64,000 nucleotides of DNA from Strix aluco (lineage: Eukaryota; Chordata; Aves; Strigiformes; Strigidae). The position numbers and the translations under genes were made by a program. The notes below the pieces were generated by a model. The model ran no database searches. It was given only the letters and a program-made list of their open reading frames with translations, and was not told where the DNA came from. How positions within the stretch are numbered: position 1 is the stretch's first letter; each line of letters opens with the position of its first letter. The stretch spans positions 8,926,632-8,990,631 of the forward strand of contig NC_133933.1 of assembly GCF_031877795.1 (NCBI RefSeq). The letters run 5' to 3'. Below, in pieces: positions 13,660 to 26,800 of this stretch.

Positions 13660-14425
13660 AACAAGCTCACAGAGAGCTTAAATAAACTAGATGCTTCCAG
13701 CTCAGCTGGGCTTGATGAACATCACCTAATGGCAATTAAGAAACTACTGTGACCATCTTTCAAAGGTTAATCTGAGACCTTATGGAGGACAGGTGAAGGT
13801 CTTTTGGGGGCTTGTTTCTGGGTCTTTATTATTTTGTTTTATTTTTCAAAGAGCTGGGGTACTCTAGACCAGTAATTTAACCTGCTAGAAAAAAAAAAAT
13901 CTGGAACAAGTAAATAATCTGAAAACAACCTAGAAAATAACAAGGAAATGCAGAATTGCCAACATAGACTTCTTTCCAAGAACAAATACCATCAGACTAA
14001 TAGAATTTCCTCCTATGATAGCATAACAGCCTCTACAGAGAGAGCAATAAGTATTGCATACCACAACTTCAGTAAACTGTTTCTTATGACATTCTCAGAA
14101 GTAAATCAGGAAAACATGGTCTTGATAGAACTACTTTGGGCTAAGTGTAAAACGATTTCTTAAAGCCATTCCCAGAAAGGTGTTCTCTATGATTCCTGGT
14201 CACAATGGCAAAAGCATTCTCCAGGGTCAGTCCCAGTCCTGGCCACTATTTCCATGAGTGCTCCAACTTAAATTTCTTAAATGTGCAGGGGGGACCAGGC
14301 CTGGAGTGACTATAAGGACAGGATTAGAACTCAAAACTGGAGAAGCAGCTTGAAGAAGATATGATGACATTCAGTAAGGACAAATGAAAGGCTCTGCACT
14401 TTGGCAGGATGACCAACTGCACTAA
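13660..14425 (+). mobile_element. ancient CR1-type LINE fragment, internally deleted
   Basis: Old, diverged RT-domain DNA of a CR1/L3-like LINE on the plus strand. The 13,948-14,163 frame reads LLSKNKYHQTNRISSYDSIT, matching the family's SKNKxxQTNxISFxDxIT block, followed by YHNFSKLF, a decayed YLDFSKAF. Upstream, 13,690-13,800 resembles the GLDExHLxxxKxL region. Downstream, 14,330-14,400 resembles the later KLEKWxxENxMxFNxDKCxxL region. The SGVPQGS and FADD blocks expected between are absent, so the copy carries an internal deletion at about 14,250-14,330. It is much more degraded than the 2.8-kb CR1 and on the opposite strand. The boundaries are approximate. Confidence 0.82.
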
Positions 14426-17400
14426 GGACAGGATAAGAAGACCCCAGGATCCCCTTGTTCCAGGGCGCATCTCTGCTGTCTCACAAGAAATCCCTTAAGC
14501 CCCTGTGGGTTAGGTATCTTAAACAAGGAGCTCACCCCCCCTCATCAATTGTTTAAGGGCTACCCAGTAAGCAAAACCAAACCAAAAAAGCCCTTACTCT
14601 TCAATCCCAATGATATGGAAGCAAAAAGGGAAACGCTAATGTACTTAAAGAAAAAAAAATAAGCTCCTCATCTCTTCCTGGTGTTTTCGACCATCTGGTG
14701 TATGCTAATTCCCACTCAGCTGGCTGGCCTCATGGACCTGCCACGATCTCCCTGTGTCACCAGGGCTCCAAAACCTGCCTGACAGCAGTGTTTGGTGGGG
14801 TCATCCTCCCTCCCTCTCCGATGAAGGCTGAAGGAGCCTTGCTGTTCACCAGCAACAACAGCTTATCGCTGCTCCCTAGGATTTGAGTGTATGTTTATTA
14901 TGCGTGTACAAAAGCTAGGCTCTGCTCAATCGGGGCCCGTGGACTCAGTGCTTCCTGGTAGAAGGAGACGTACCCCAGTCCCTCCGGGTAGGTTTCCTTT
15001 GTAGAACAGGCAAGAGGTAGACTTGTGGCAAACAACATTACCCGTAAGTAATTTTCCCTTACTTTATATAAGCAAATGCCTTTGATATACAACAATCCCC
15101 GACGTGTTCAGGTTACATGCTTATTTTAAGATCTTTTGTTTACTTTATGATCTTCATAGGTCATTGACATCCCATTTAGCTCTGGTGACCCTGTTTATAC
15201 AATCGCAATATACATTAAAAAGCGTTCCTTTGGATAACATTAACATTCTTGATCTTAATCCATCACATGGGCTAACAATAGCTCCAGCTCAGATGTGTAC
15301 GTAACTGTTAAAAGCTTTAATGTAGAATCCAATACACATATCAAGTGGGAGAGGCCTGATCAAACAGATTGGCTTTCTTTTTTCTATTCTAAGTGGTAGG
15401 GGATCCAGAACTATGTAAACTCTTATGAAATGCACTGCAGGACCCTTCCAGCCACCACTCAGTGCAATCAGATTCCCTGGAAAACGTGCTTTTTTCTCCC
15501 CCCTGTCTCCAGTGCATGATGCTGTTTCTGGAGCAGTCAACCACAACCACCTCCAGGAGCTTTGGTTCCTGCTGTTCTCCCACTTTGCTGAAAACCTGGG
15601 TCGATGCCGACCTGGCATTTAACACGCTCTCCTGGCAGAGGAGCAAAACTTGCCTGATATCACCCTGAGGTCTGCAATTTCCCGTGCCTGATAGACCATG
15701 AGCGCCTACTGGCAAATTCATTGGGAGGCTGTGTTGCCTGCAACGCATTTATTAACTCATCTGACATTTCTCCACTACTGATTGCCGTATCCCCCACCTG
15801 CAGTGGGGACACCTGGAAGGCCACTGTGGGATCTGAGGTGTGAGCGAGCTTTGGGCTTCACATAAGATTGCCATGTCCAAAAGACCAAAAAACCAAAAAA
15901 ATATTCCTTCTAACCCCAGTAAAACTCTGGCCACCTCCAATGAATGGGTGCTCAGTGATGGGACGGCATTGCTACGTGCCAAGTAACTCCTGCAGAAACC
16001 AACAGGTCCATAGAAAAATCAGCCAGGGTGGCTTAAAACCACCCAGAAAACAAACACGGTCTTCCTGAATGCTGAAGCAGCAGTGACAAGCTGTGAAACT
16101 GAGAAAGACCATTACAAAAAAGAGTTAGATATTTTTTCTTTTACTGGGCCTGGTGATAGTAATGCAAGTGATTAACACATAGTGGGAAGACATCAAAAAT
16201 TCTGGGGTTTTTTTTAAAGTTTGGGTCTGACTGAATTTAGAAGGATGGAGTCCAAACAGGACCATGCAAACCAGCCTTCAGTCCCCTCTGGTTTTTGGTA
16301 TAGTCCAGGAATGGCTACTTCCACGTAGGTGAAGAACTGGACCTGGTGACCTCCCAAGGCCTCCTCCAGCAGCACTTGCCATGACTTCTGCAATGCTGCT
16401 TCTGCAGTAGCTCCTACCATTTGAGAAATATCCACCTTATAAACATGATGAAAGTCACAAGACATGGCCATACCTAGGGTGGGATGACCCTTCTTTATGA
16501 CTTTCTTTTTTTTTCTTTCCTCCATAGGTTCAAAAAATGACATTTTGGCAGGCACATTAATGTCTTTTGGGCTCAGCTCATATTTCCCAGGAGACCGGGT
16601 TCACTTGCAGGGTAAAAGAAAAAAAGTACTAATAAAACATCTGACGCAGTTGCCATGACACACCAAAGGCAGGATGAATACGCTGAAGAGGACATGCCAC
16701 ATGAGGAGAAAGGAGAGCAGGAGGCTACAAGAGTGGCGGAGAGAGCCAGGCGACACGTCCTTGGGTCAGATGGTCACCGCAACAGCTCCAGCACCTTTGA
16801 GCTGTGCCAGCTGTCCCACCGCCAGACCCTCTGTAATGTTACTGATTCCTGGGGAATAGGAGTAAGATTTGAGAAATGCAGGGTGAGGGCTGACTGCAAG
16901 GAGCTAGGCTGCAGAGGGAGACTGCCAGCACCCCCAGCGCCTTTGCATCTGACACCTAGCAATGAGCAGCACCCCTGAAAATGAGATCCTGGGTCAGGAA
17001 AGCAAAAGGGTTTGCTTAAATATAGGTAGTTTTGCTTCCTGATTTTGAGTGACTGACACATCAGCACTGCAGTCAGATAGAGCCACACGAACTCCAGTGC
17101 TGTGATGCACTTTAGGCACAAAGGTCTCCCTCCTTATAAATGACCGATTGTTCTACCTTATTTGTTGATTTTATAGGTCTGTGGTTCTTCTGGATACAAA
17201 CCAAAGCTTTGTTTAAGTTGCACAGTATTAAAGTCTTAATTAAAATAAGACCTCTAATTCAAAGAAAAAGGAAAAAAATACCCATTAAAATCCTAAGTGA
17301 GCAAAAAGTGAGTAAAGCAAACTCTTCCACCCCTGAATTTAAAAAGTAAACTTACCTCTAGTCAAAACTGTAGACTTCAAACCATAAGTGAAAAAGCAAC

Positions 17401-19271
17401 TGCAAAAGGGTAAATTTATAAAATTAGGCAGGAGGCAGTTTTACTCAGTGGTGTGGTACTGAAGGATGGACACAGGCGTGGGTGTCTGTGCACACCACGT
17501 CCAAGGGTCAGTTCTGCATGGATGTATGTGCTACAAGTGTGGAGACAGCAGTGGTGGTCCCTGGGATGCACTTCAGCAATGTCACTTTATTCCCAGCTAC
17601 CAATACCCCTCCAACTTACCAAGTTATTTGGGATAAGAAGTGCTTAATTTATTTGCTCATTCCTTCAGATGGACAGTTTATAGGATGCATGTCATCTGTC
17701 CCAGAGCAAACTGAGACCCAAATTTTGCAAAGGGCAAACTCTCCTGAATTCAGGCGCAGGATTTTTTGCAGCTAATGGTGCATGAAGAAGCAAGAGAGCT
17801 AAAACCAGGTTGCCAGTAGAGTTAAGCATGGTGTGGACATCCCTTTCTAGCACAAGTGCAGAGGCAGGCTTCAGCACACATTTCAGGATCTATATCGGTG
17901 TGCCCGTGGAAGTCAGAAATGGGGGTGAATCAAGAGGACAACTGTCGAGTCCCCCAGTTTCATTCCAGAAATGACAAGGTGCCTGATGTCCACAGAGAGG
18001 TTCAGGTTTCAGGCAAACCCAGAGCTCAAAGGCAACCTCTGGAGGATGGGAAATTAACCTGCCAGTTTGGCTTTGCCAAAAGCACATTTTAAAATGCTAT
18101 AAACTGATTTCATGCAGCTCTCTTCAATACTTTTGAGCTGCCCAAACCACGATATGATTTAAGATCCGCCCCCAGCCCTGTCCTTTGTGGACAAGTGCCA
18201 CCAAACAAAATAAACAACCCAACGTTGAAAGGTTTCCCCCGCTTCACACGAGAAAGGAAGAGCAGCAAATCACCGCAGCGTCTGGCTCTTACTCTCTGGT
18301 AAGCTTTGGGGTGGTTTTACTGACAGCATTTCTCCCAAGAAAAGTGTGAACAGTGGTGGAAGAGCTCTTTATAAATCTGGAGAGCTGCTCCCCCCGAGTT
18401 CACCCCCTCAACGAGCCGAGGTCTCCAAAATACCAGTTTCTATTTCTAGCCACGTGGCTCAGCAGCTATGGATAAACTCAGCTGCACCTCGAGAGAGGAG
18501 AACAGTTTTGAAGGGAGTGAGTGTTCTCCAAGATGTTTTTAGCTGGCAAAACAAAGCTACGGGAAAAGCCAGAGAGCAGCACAGCAGTTTTTGGCTATCG
18601 TTTCAGATATTTATATTGGAATACGATCGTTATCTCTTCCATCCTAGCTTCTCCTTCTGCTCATTCCTACGGGGAATAGCATTAGGATGGCACTGCTCTC
18701 TACTACCATAATAATGAAGATGTCACTAATCTACCATTTAGACTTCACTGCCTATAAAACAGGAGGAGGAAATGGGCTGTGAGCATGATAAGGAGCAAAC
18801 CCTGATTTGAACAGAAATACACTTGAGATCTGGGAGGGGAGAAAGGGGAAATCAAAGACAATCGACTGAGAGCATTTTTCCAGCCATCAGGCACTGCCAT
18901 GAACGTGAGGTATGGTCCCGGGACCACCAGCTGAAAGAGCAGACCCTGGACCCCCAGAACCCGGCCAGGCTGGACATGTCTGTGATATTTCAGTGCTTAG
19001 TAAGCAGTTCTTAGCAGTACTCAGACATCATGTTTCTTCACAAATCTGTCCATTTTTGCTACTAAGGCTTTCTAATGCTTCTGGGGTCCCAATTAAGTAA
19101 ATTATTGTAGCAAGTATTTAAATCTTAGCCTGTGCTTAAAGCCCTGGTTGAGCAGACATGTCTTCCTAAAATTAGGCTTTTTCAGAGGATGTGGGTACCC
19201 TTGTTCGAGGAAGAGATAGCTGCATAAGCACTAGGATTCACACCAAAGTCAGTTCAGCCCTATCTCTTGAT

Positions 19272-19296
19272 GAGAGAGAGAGGGAGGGAGGGAGAG
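19272..19296. repeat. (GA)n/(GGGA)n simple repeat
   Basis: Purine run of GAGAGAG units passing into AGGGAGGGAGGG. Confidence 0.85.
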
Positions 19297-21711
19297 AAAA
19301 CTCAACCCTCAACTCTCGCTCAGGTTGAACCTCAAGCTCAAGTCTAGGAGATGTCAAAGAACAGGTCTCTGTTGCAACGGATATTAAACTGCTGGTACTG
19401 GGAGAAACAGCTGGATCAGAAAAGATCAAGAGCCACATCTCTAAATATTCAGCAGCCTCCAAGTTAGGATATTCACCTGGAAAGTAGGAAACATGGATTA
19501 AAACCATTGCTCTCAATCAAACAGAAGTCTGAGAAGAGCTCTGACTGTGGGACTGCTGAAGCTGAGCCCAAGACCCCAACTTCCACCTGCCTTGGACTCC
19601 ACAAGTAAAGCTCTTTTGAGAGCTGGCCAGCACCCCAGGGTACTCAGAGTGGGAGGCCCTGTCCTCTACCTCACCTTGGAGGTGTGTTCCAAGAATAAAA
19701 CACCTTCGTAAAAACCCCCAGAGTATTTCCTGAAGCTCCCTAGAACTTGCCAAGTTTCCTCAAGATTTTCCAGGGATCCCAAATTCACCCAGGCTGTTTG
19801 AGCCTAGGAGTGTGAAATCTTATTTTCCAGTTCTTTGCTCAAATTTAATGAACCATCCCCTGTGTAACCTCCCTTGGAGAACATTTTGAAGCCCCATGTA
19901 CTTCCCTCCCCCTCCACAGCCAACACAGCCAGCATCTGGCAAGAACCCCAGCGTTTATCTTTCCAAACTGGGTTGCAAGTACTTGGTACTCAGACACAAG
20001 TTATGCTGGACTCTTTTTCTAGAGGAAAAGCCACCAAGAGAGGACAGAAATACAGCAAGGGCATCTGTCCTGCTGCTTCTTCAGGAAGAAATTGCTAGAG
20101 AGCTATATGAGCCCAATCTGAGCTGCTACTCAGGCTGAAGAGCCTCCGGGAACCTCGACGAGTCTGCCCCTAAAATAATGCTCCATTTTCCCCCTAACTA
20201 CTACTGACTGATTAAATGAACCTCAGCATACAGCAGGTCTTTGCTGCTGTTGTTATTTTCTGTGTTACTGTTTTTTTGGATAAGATATACTTAGGGAAAA
20301 CACTAGAGATCTCAATTAAGCAGCTGGGTGACTTATAAATATATATTTATGTTTGAAGCCTAAGTGGCCATTGGCTTCCCTACTGTTTTACTTAGCTAAC
20401 AAAACAACTCTATCAAAGTAAGTATTATTCCAAAACCCAACTTCCTGCGCAGAATGCTCCCATGTGCTCCATCAGTCTGCTTCTCTGATGAACTACATCG
20501 TTTCTTATAAACTGTCCATGGCCCATAAATTTCCAAGCATAAAGGCTATTACTGTGCTGTGCAAATCTGCTGAGAATTTTATCCTTATAACTTCATTTCG
20601 TTCAGTGGCAAATGAGTTTGGTAAGAAAGTTAATCTGCAAACTTTTATTTTATTTTTTTTCTACCCTGTCTCTGCTTTTAGGCTTATTTTGATAAGTAAC
20701 ACTTCCTTGATTTAGTCTTGAGGTCAGCTTTGTTTTGACCAATTTCAGTTGGACCGCCTCTGCCTCAAATTGGCTTTCTTTAACTCAGGAGAAAACTCAC
20801 AAGTGTTCTTTTCCCCAAAAGCTTAAAAACAAAATTCACAATAAATGATGGATGAAAATAGAGCCAGTTGGGTTTGGGGCCACTTACTAGATAAATATTG
20901 CAAATCTACTCTGGTTTATGATTCAAACAGAAGACACCCGCATATATTCAGGTATTGGGAGTGATAACTACTTCATTAAAATGTTTTTTCCCCTTCTGGC
21001 CCAAGCCACAGGGTGGTGGGAAACTAAGGGTTTTTCTGTGTGCATGCAGATGAAAACCTCTTATGAATGTTTTGCTGATTTTTAGCTCTCACAATTGCCT
21101 GTTTACGTTAGGACTCCTGTTGTCACATGGAATGGTCAGATCTTCAAACAAATTGTAGTCTCCCTGTCCACCGAGTAGAAAAATGACTGGATTTTGCCAT
21201 CGGGTGCAGCACGAGGCTTGTGCTTCCCCTGGCTTAATTCCAATTTCCATAACAATACAAATTAGACTTGCTCAAGGCCATCGAAGAGGTAGGGGGGTAA
21301 AAAAGATGAAATAAGCCATAACTCTCATGGCTTTCTTCCTCCAAGCCCCAAAAGCAGTCAATCACAAGCAATATGGAAAAAAATAATGGGAATAGGGACG
21401 TTTTGATATCTTGATTCTGGAGACTTCTTGACTACCTTGTACTAATTTCATTATGCTCAATTTAAGGGGATTTTTATTGATAGATACCCCAGGAAATATG
21501 ACTTGGAAACAGCGTGCTACCTTGGGATATCACCAACCATTTGACATTGGGGAACTAAAACAAAAACAGATGTTTTAGGAAATAAGCAGCTTGAATATAT
21601 CACTCATAAACCAATTAAAACTTTCTGTAGCAAGTTGACATTTCCCATGAAGCAAGCAATGGGAGTAAACGCAAATCAGTTGGCTGTGAGCTACAGAGCA
21701 ATTCCCAGCCA

Positions 21712-21715
<4 letters not shown>

Positions 21716-21742
<27 letters not shown>
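21716..21742. repeat. (T)27 homopolymer
   Basis: Uninterrupted T run. There is no poly(A)-signal arrangement or gene-like sequence beside it that would suggest a retrocopy. Confidence 0.9.
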
Positions 21743-21743
<1 letters not shown>

Positions 21744-22129
21744 CTGCTTTGAAAATGATGCTTGGCTTTAAAAAAAGAAAGGTGTGATAAAGAAGCAGTC
21801 TCACCTTGTCACTCTCGAACCCAGAATCTGTCTTTTCACCTTCACACTTCCATTCATTGCTCATTAAGCAAACAGCAAGATATTCCCACTATTGTTTGTC
21901 TCTTTGGCAGAGAGTCTCTGCAATTTCAGGTCCAACTATGCTCCAAAATAAGGCATGAAAATAACTTGTTTGTTTCAGGTAGTTAGTTAAAAACAGTTTA
22001 AGGGTTCTTGAGAGTACGGGGGAAAATGAACAGTTTGGGGGTTTGTTTTCTTACTTTAAGCGTTTAAAAATTTCATCCTTTATTGCTTTTTTTTTCCCAG
22101 GATACTTTTTTTTTTTTTTTTTATTTTGC

Positions 22130-22260
22130 AGAGCCAAGCAAAAACATCTAAGCACATGCTTAACTTTAAGCATTAAAAAGTCAATGGGATTTAAGCATGT
22201 GTTTAAAGGCAAACATATGCTTTAGAGCTCTGCTGAATAGGAATGGTTTATTGAATCAAG
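22130..22260. repeat. old palindromic interspersed repeat (amniote type)
   Basis: Left arm TAAGCACATGCTTAAC (22,149-22,164) and right arm TTTAAGCATGTGTTTA (22,190-22,205) are imperfect inverted copies flanking AAAGTCAATGGGATT. The downstream GCTCTGCTGAATAGG completes a pattern I recognise from a high-copy old interspersed repeat of turtles, crocodilians and birds. I cannot name the family with certainty. The copy is diverged, and its limits are approximate. Confidence 0.55.
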
Positions 22261-23279
22261 GCTATAGACAGGTTAATAAAATGGGTTAATATATGCAATC
22301 TGGAAACAAAAATTAAACAACATGTTTCTGGAATATTAGTGTTATAAGCATTGCCTCGTTCTAGCTCTATTCCCTAAATTACTATTGGATTTGTAATGTC
22401 CTTGACACTGTCTCTCTCTCTCATTTCTTGAAGAAATGCAGATTATTGTACTAGATTATAATCAGCTGGCTAACGTACAGCTCGAAGCTTATGATTTTAT
22501 CCAGAGCAATTCAGAACAATACGGTCTTACTTCAAAAGGAGTTTATTCACCAAAATTCATTTTCAAAGAAAATCTGCCAGATCTTTTCTACCAGCACATA
22601 TCCATAATTCCTTCTGTATAAATATTCATGTGCTGTGAATAAGATGTAGAAAACATTGTGTTATTTTTCAATATTTACTCTAGAATTAGTTCCACAAAGG
22701 TGCTTACTGTATGACAAAAGATAAGAGTTTACACTCCCATCAAAGGTTTCTTTTAAATAGATCATAAAATCCATTGTGAATATTTAAGCCAAGAGTAATA
22801 ACGTGGTGTCATATACTCACACAGTATAATGCAGTAACACTCTGCATTTTGACATCTGCCCAGACAGATGTTTAGAACGAAGTTCCTCAGATTCTTTCTC
22901 CTTTTTTTTTTTCTTTTTTTTAAGTTGCATGGAAAAAAATCTGGGAATCATCTTTTATATCGAAGCTACTTAGTACAATTTAACTGTCAACAGTTTAATT
23001 AATTTAAATGTAGACTTACTGTGGAAGCCAACAACTCACATAAGCCTTCCACAAAAAACAAGAAAAAAAAGAAAAGCCTCACAAAATGTAGCCAGCAACA
23101 TCCTGACTTCAGGAAGGCTATACATTTATGGGATGCACAGAGAGCAAATATCTAAAATCCTACAGTTTGCCTGTATAACTTTCTGCTGTTATCCCATCAT
23201 CTTTAGCACAGACAACCACAGCACTCACAGTCGATAGAAAATTTCCCACTCTATTCCTTCAGAAGAACTACGCTAATTA

Positions 23280-23690
23280 GTAGTTACTAATTATTTCGCC
23301 CCTAGCAACACTGCTGATAAATATCAACATATACATTTACTTAAAGTAGTTGCAGAGGGATCTTTTTTTATAATTCCATGTCTTGTGATTTCTGGGGTTT
23401 AGATCCATGTTGAGACGTGCACATGACCACATGCTGACTGCCAAATTCATTGTAATGTACAGCATGTTTCAGTGATAGTCCTTTAAACAAAGTTAGCTGG
23501 ATTTTTTTAAGGGCTTACTGGTTAACTTATTTATTATGAAGATATGTCAGGCAGCACAGTTAAGTTAATCAGTAACCAATAAAAGATTTAAGTTCAGAGA
23601 TATAAACTGGTTGATTTATTGCTCACAAAGGTTTTTGGCTTCTCAACGGGAACGTGTGAAAACATGTTGCTATGGTTACTTCAGAAACCA
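23280..23690. promoter_or_regulatory. candidate enhancer-like element
   Basis: AT-rich segment containing TAATTA-like words, TGATAAAT at 23,315-23,322 and TGATTTAT at 23,612-23,619 (both fit the PBX-HOX consensus TGATNNAT), and GTTGCTATGGTTAC at 23,666-23,679, which resembles a degenerate RFX X-box. The motifs are seen; regulatory function is inferred only from clustering near a developmental gene. Such 8-mers also occur by chance. Confidence 0.3.
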
Positions 23691-24803
23691 ATACCTTTTT
23701 ATACTCTACTAATATATAGGAATTTGAGAGAGGAACCTATGGTTCCCAGGTACCTATACATTATTTTCTTTTTTTTTTTTTTTTTTGTAATTTCTCTCTT
23801 TTTTCGCTATGCAAATATGTAGACAACCCAAAACTCGCTTTGTTTTGAAATCCCTGCAATGACTCCAAGTTTTGGTTTACTGCTGCCACCAGTAGAGTCG
23901 GATCACTCTGCACGTGTCCCCACCTTGTTTATAATTTTTGCAATCTTCAACAAAAATCAATCCCATCGCATTGTTTAAAAGCAAAGGTGCCAGCTAAAGG
24001 GTACTCACGGCAGCAATGTTGTTGCGTTATAATCTTCTCCAGCATGTAAATCCAAAACAAGAAAATCACAATGTCAAATACAGTTAAAACTGAATATAAA
24101 CTGTTCTGCCATCTTTTTTTTTTTTTTTTTTATCCTACTGAACATGTTACCCAACTTCACTTTGTGGCCGTTCTGGTAAATGTTATGCAAGTTTTTTTCT
24201 TTTAACCGTGGTCGTGATCATCTATATGCTGAGCACGCAGTTTAACGTCAGCACAGGCTGGCTGGAATATGGATTGCATATGATTTTCCAAAAGGCCGAT
24301 GTGTTTGGGGTTTCAGGGTCCAATGGAGCCACAGCCAAGTTTTCAAAAGCCACTCTGGGCTCCATAGCCTTACTGCTGTACTTTTGGGGGTATTTTTTAG
24401 GCACCTGAAATCTGAGTTTTAGGGTCAGGAATGAAACTGGATCACAAGCATCTCTGTCCATCCTTACATGCACCACTTAGGCCACCAATATATCAGTATC
24501 ATCAAAAATCGCTCTATTTTCCCTCCGAAAAACACCTCCCAAAACATTTAGACACATGTGAAGTTATGTGTGAGCCCAAACCATTAATCAAACTCGCACT
24601 CAGATTTGTGCTGAAAATACAGACTCTGCCTTCCAGCCCCTGCCAGGGCTTCATGGTGGGGAAGGTGGCGCTGGTCCGCATGCACCGCTCTGGATTCAGC
24701 CTACAAACCGGTCAGCGGTGTCACCCGGCATATAGATTATCAAATAAATGATGGTCAAGTGTGAATTGTGAGGTTAAAGATACTCTCTATCAAGGGGTTC
24801 TGA

Positions 24804-24853
24804 TGACATCATCATAAACCCAGAGGGCAAAGCTCAGCTAGTTTATGATGTCA
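24804..24853. promoter_or_regulatory. inverted repeat with paired ATF/CRE-like sites
   Basis: Arm TGACATCATCATAAAC (24,804-24,819) is mirrored by GTTTATGATGTCA (24,841-24,853) across a 21-nt spacer, with one 3-nt insertion in the left arm. Each arm contains a TGAYRTCA octamer (TGACATCA and TGATGTCA), a one-base variant of the CRE/ATF palindrome TGACGTCA. The function is inferred. Confidence 0.4.
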
Positions 24854-25250
24854 CCAGAAGGCTTCTCCAGGTTGCTGCCATAGTTCATGGTCATTATTTT
24901 CTGTAACAGGTGGCACATACGCACCTACACCCCGGGAGGGCTCCGATCTGCATTAACCTTCTTTTCATGACTACATAGACATTTTATTTTGCATATATAT
25001 ATTGCATATGTGTAGTATATGTATTTTGCACATATGCAAAAATAGAATTTGCATCTGTATTTCATATTAACATATAATTTTTGTGTGTGTGTATATATAT
25101 ATAAAACCTATTCTCAGCCAGTGCTCACTGCCAAGGCGCAAGCTGGGGAAGTGGGGTCGGTAGCCCAGGCTGGAAGCAGCACAGCAGGAGGGCAGAGGAT
25201 CTCACCACCTCCCTGGGGAGCCAGAGCCCATACAGGACGGATGCTTGCTC

Positions 25251-25279
25251 TTTTTTTTTTTTTTTATTATTATTATTTT
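25251..25279. repeat. T-run plus (TTA)n
   Basis: Fifteen T residues followed by four ATT units. Confidence 0.85.
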
Positions 25280-26589
25280 GCAGAGGAGGCACAGCTACAA
25301 AGGGTTTCCTAACCACTACAATCACTGAAGCTGGCAGCAGCCACAAGTCATTGATCTCTGGGGGATGCTGGCTTTCCTGTACAAAGCAGCCATGCAAAGG
25401 CTGGTGCCTACCTGACATGGGGCAAAACAACCCTGGGGTAGCAAAAACCACCAGGGCAGAAAACAGGCAGTAAAAAAACCCAAAAAATTAAACCTCTTCC
25501 CTTGTCCCCTCTGTGGATTTAAAGATGGGGATTCCCCGCCCAGGACTGTGCATCCAGCCCCTTCCTGGGGAATGCGGCTCACATTTATTTTAGAGGCAGG
25601 CAGGCAGGAAAGCTACATCATCTGGTGGCTTTGGCACAGCCAAAGCAGCACACCACAGCTGGATAGCTGATCTGTGTCTTTCGCCTCGCTGAGAGGCCTA
25701 CCACATGCTATGAAATGCTTTAATGTCCCCTTAACATGCTGTATAAATAATTTCCGTATCCATTCAGTGGTGCTCACATGTGGTCCTTTGAAAGAGTTAA
25801 GTAAAAATTACAGTACCAATATATCTTTGAGATGAAACAATGACATTTATAGGTCATTGTAATCCACGCATTAATTAATTTTATTCCCAGCCTTCCATAT
25901 GATCCATATGATGCCTCTTCAGTGCTAAATTCGGCTTATGGAGATGTGTTTTAGCAAAAATATAAGTTTTGAAACTGGACTTGGAGGAAGCTTTTTAGTC
26001 TCTAAATACGTGAGCTAGCTCCAGAAGGGCAGGTAAATAAACTCACATTCCCATAGCAGCCTACAGAGTCCCTTTTTGGGGCAAATGAAGAGTGAAAGAG
26101 TGCAGCCCCTCCATGTCCAGCCACTACCACGAAACCCAGCCATGCACCATGAGGGGCAAGAGATGCTCCCCCCATTTCTGTAGCTGGGGATGAGATGCGC
26201 CTGTACCTCCTCACCTTTGGGGAGGCTGCGAATGGGGCTGCAACGTGCTGTGCAGGAAGGCATGGGATGAGGAGGGGGAGCGTGGAGCCATGTGTGACAC
26301 TTCCCTCCGCTCCCCGGGAAGTGGAAGTGCCGAGCTGCTCCTCTGCAGGAAAGGCAACCGCTGCCCCAACACTGGTGGGATTCAGAGCCAGCACACGCTT
26401 TCTCACAAGGGGAATTATGTGAAAAAAGTAGAGGATGGATTCCACCAGGACATACTTTTTTCCACCTTCTCCCTCCAACATGTTGATAACGTCCGACTCC
26501 GGCCACATCCCACCTCAGTGTCAGTGCCTGAGCTTCTTCTCGGGGACAGGTTTTTTACATTTTATAGAGCTTCACAATGCAAGCGTGAG

Positions 26590-26800
26590 GAGAAGGCGGC
26601 CTTTTAACTGGCAACAATTACATGTTTCGTGATTTAGCGGTTTGTTCTATTAGCGATATGAGAGCCCTGATGTGATAATCTCCAATTAACAGTAAGACAT
26701 GCATAAATCCCACTATGCAGCAATGGCTGTAAATTAATAAGCTGTTTTTCCCTTCATAAAAGTAGGTTACAAGTCCTGCTGCAGAGGATATAGGTACTAA
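26590..26800. promoter_or_regulatory. candidate conserved non-coding element
   Basis: AT-rich, non-repetitive, rich in homeodomain words (CCAATTAACAG, TTAATAAGC, GTGATTTAGCGG). The texture is typical of vertebrate conserved non-coding elements. This is a visual judgement without an alignment. Confidence 0.28.

Larger units (their letters stand above)
14426..22129. other. intergenic, no gene recognised
   Basis: Unique sequence with only short chance frames. Segment 19,430-19,560 is faintly reminiscent of an old tRNA-derived SINE (CACCTGGAAAGTAGGAAACA then GGATTAAAACC, like a decayed B box), but this is too weak to annotate separately. The AT-rich tract at 20,200-21,700 has no nameable element. 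Confidence 0.5.

Noticed and set aside
19430..19560. tRNA-derived SINE-like segment
   Set aside because: Only a weak resemblance to an A/B-box arrangement; insufficient to annotate.
23888..23906. Possible CTCF site (CTGCCACCAGTAGAG)
   Set aside because: Matches only the first half of the CTCF core; the GGGGGC part is missing.
26002..26508. Two long overlapping minus-strand frames (163 and 168 codons)
   Set aside because: Overlap in different phases of the same GC-richer stretch; neither has a known domain.
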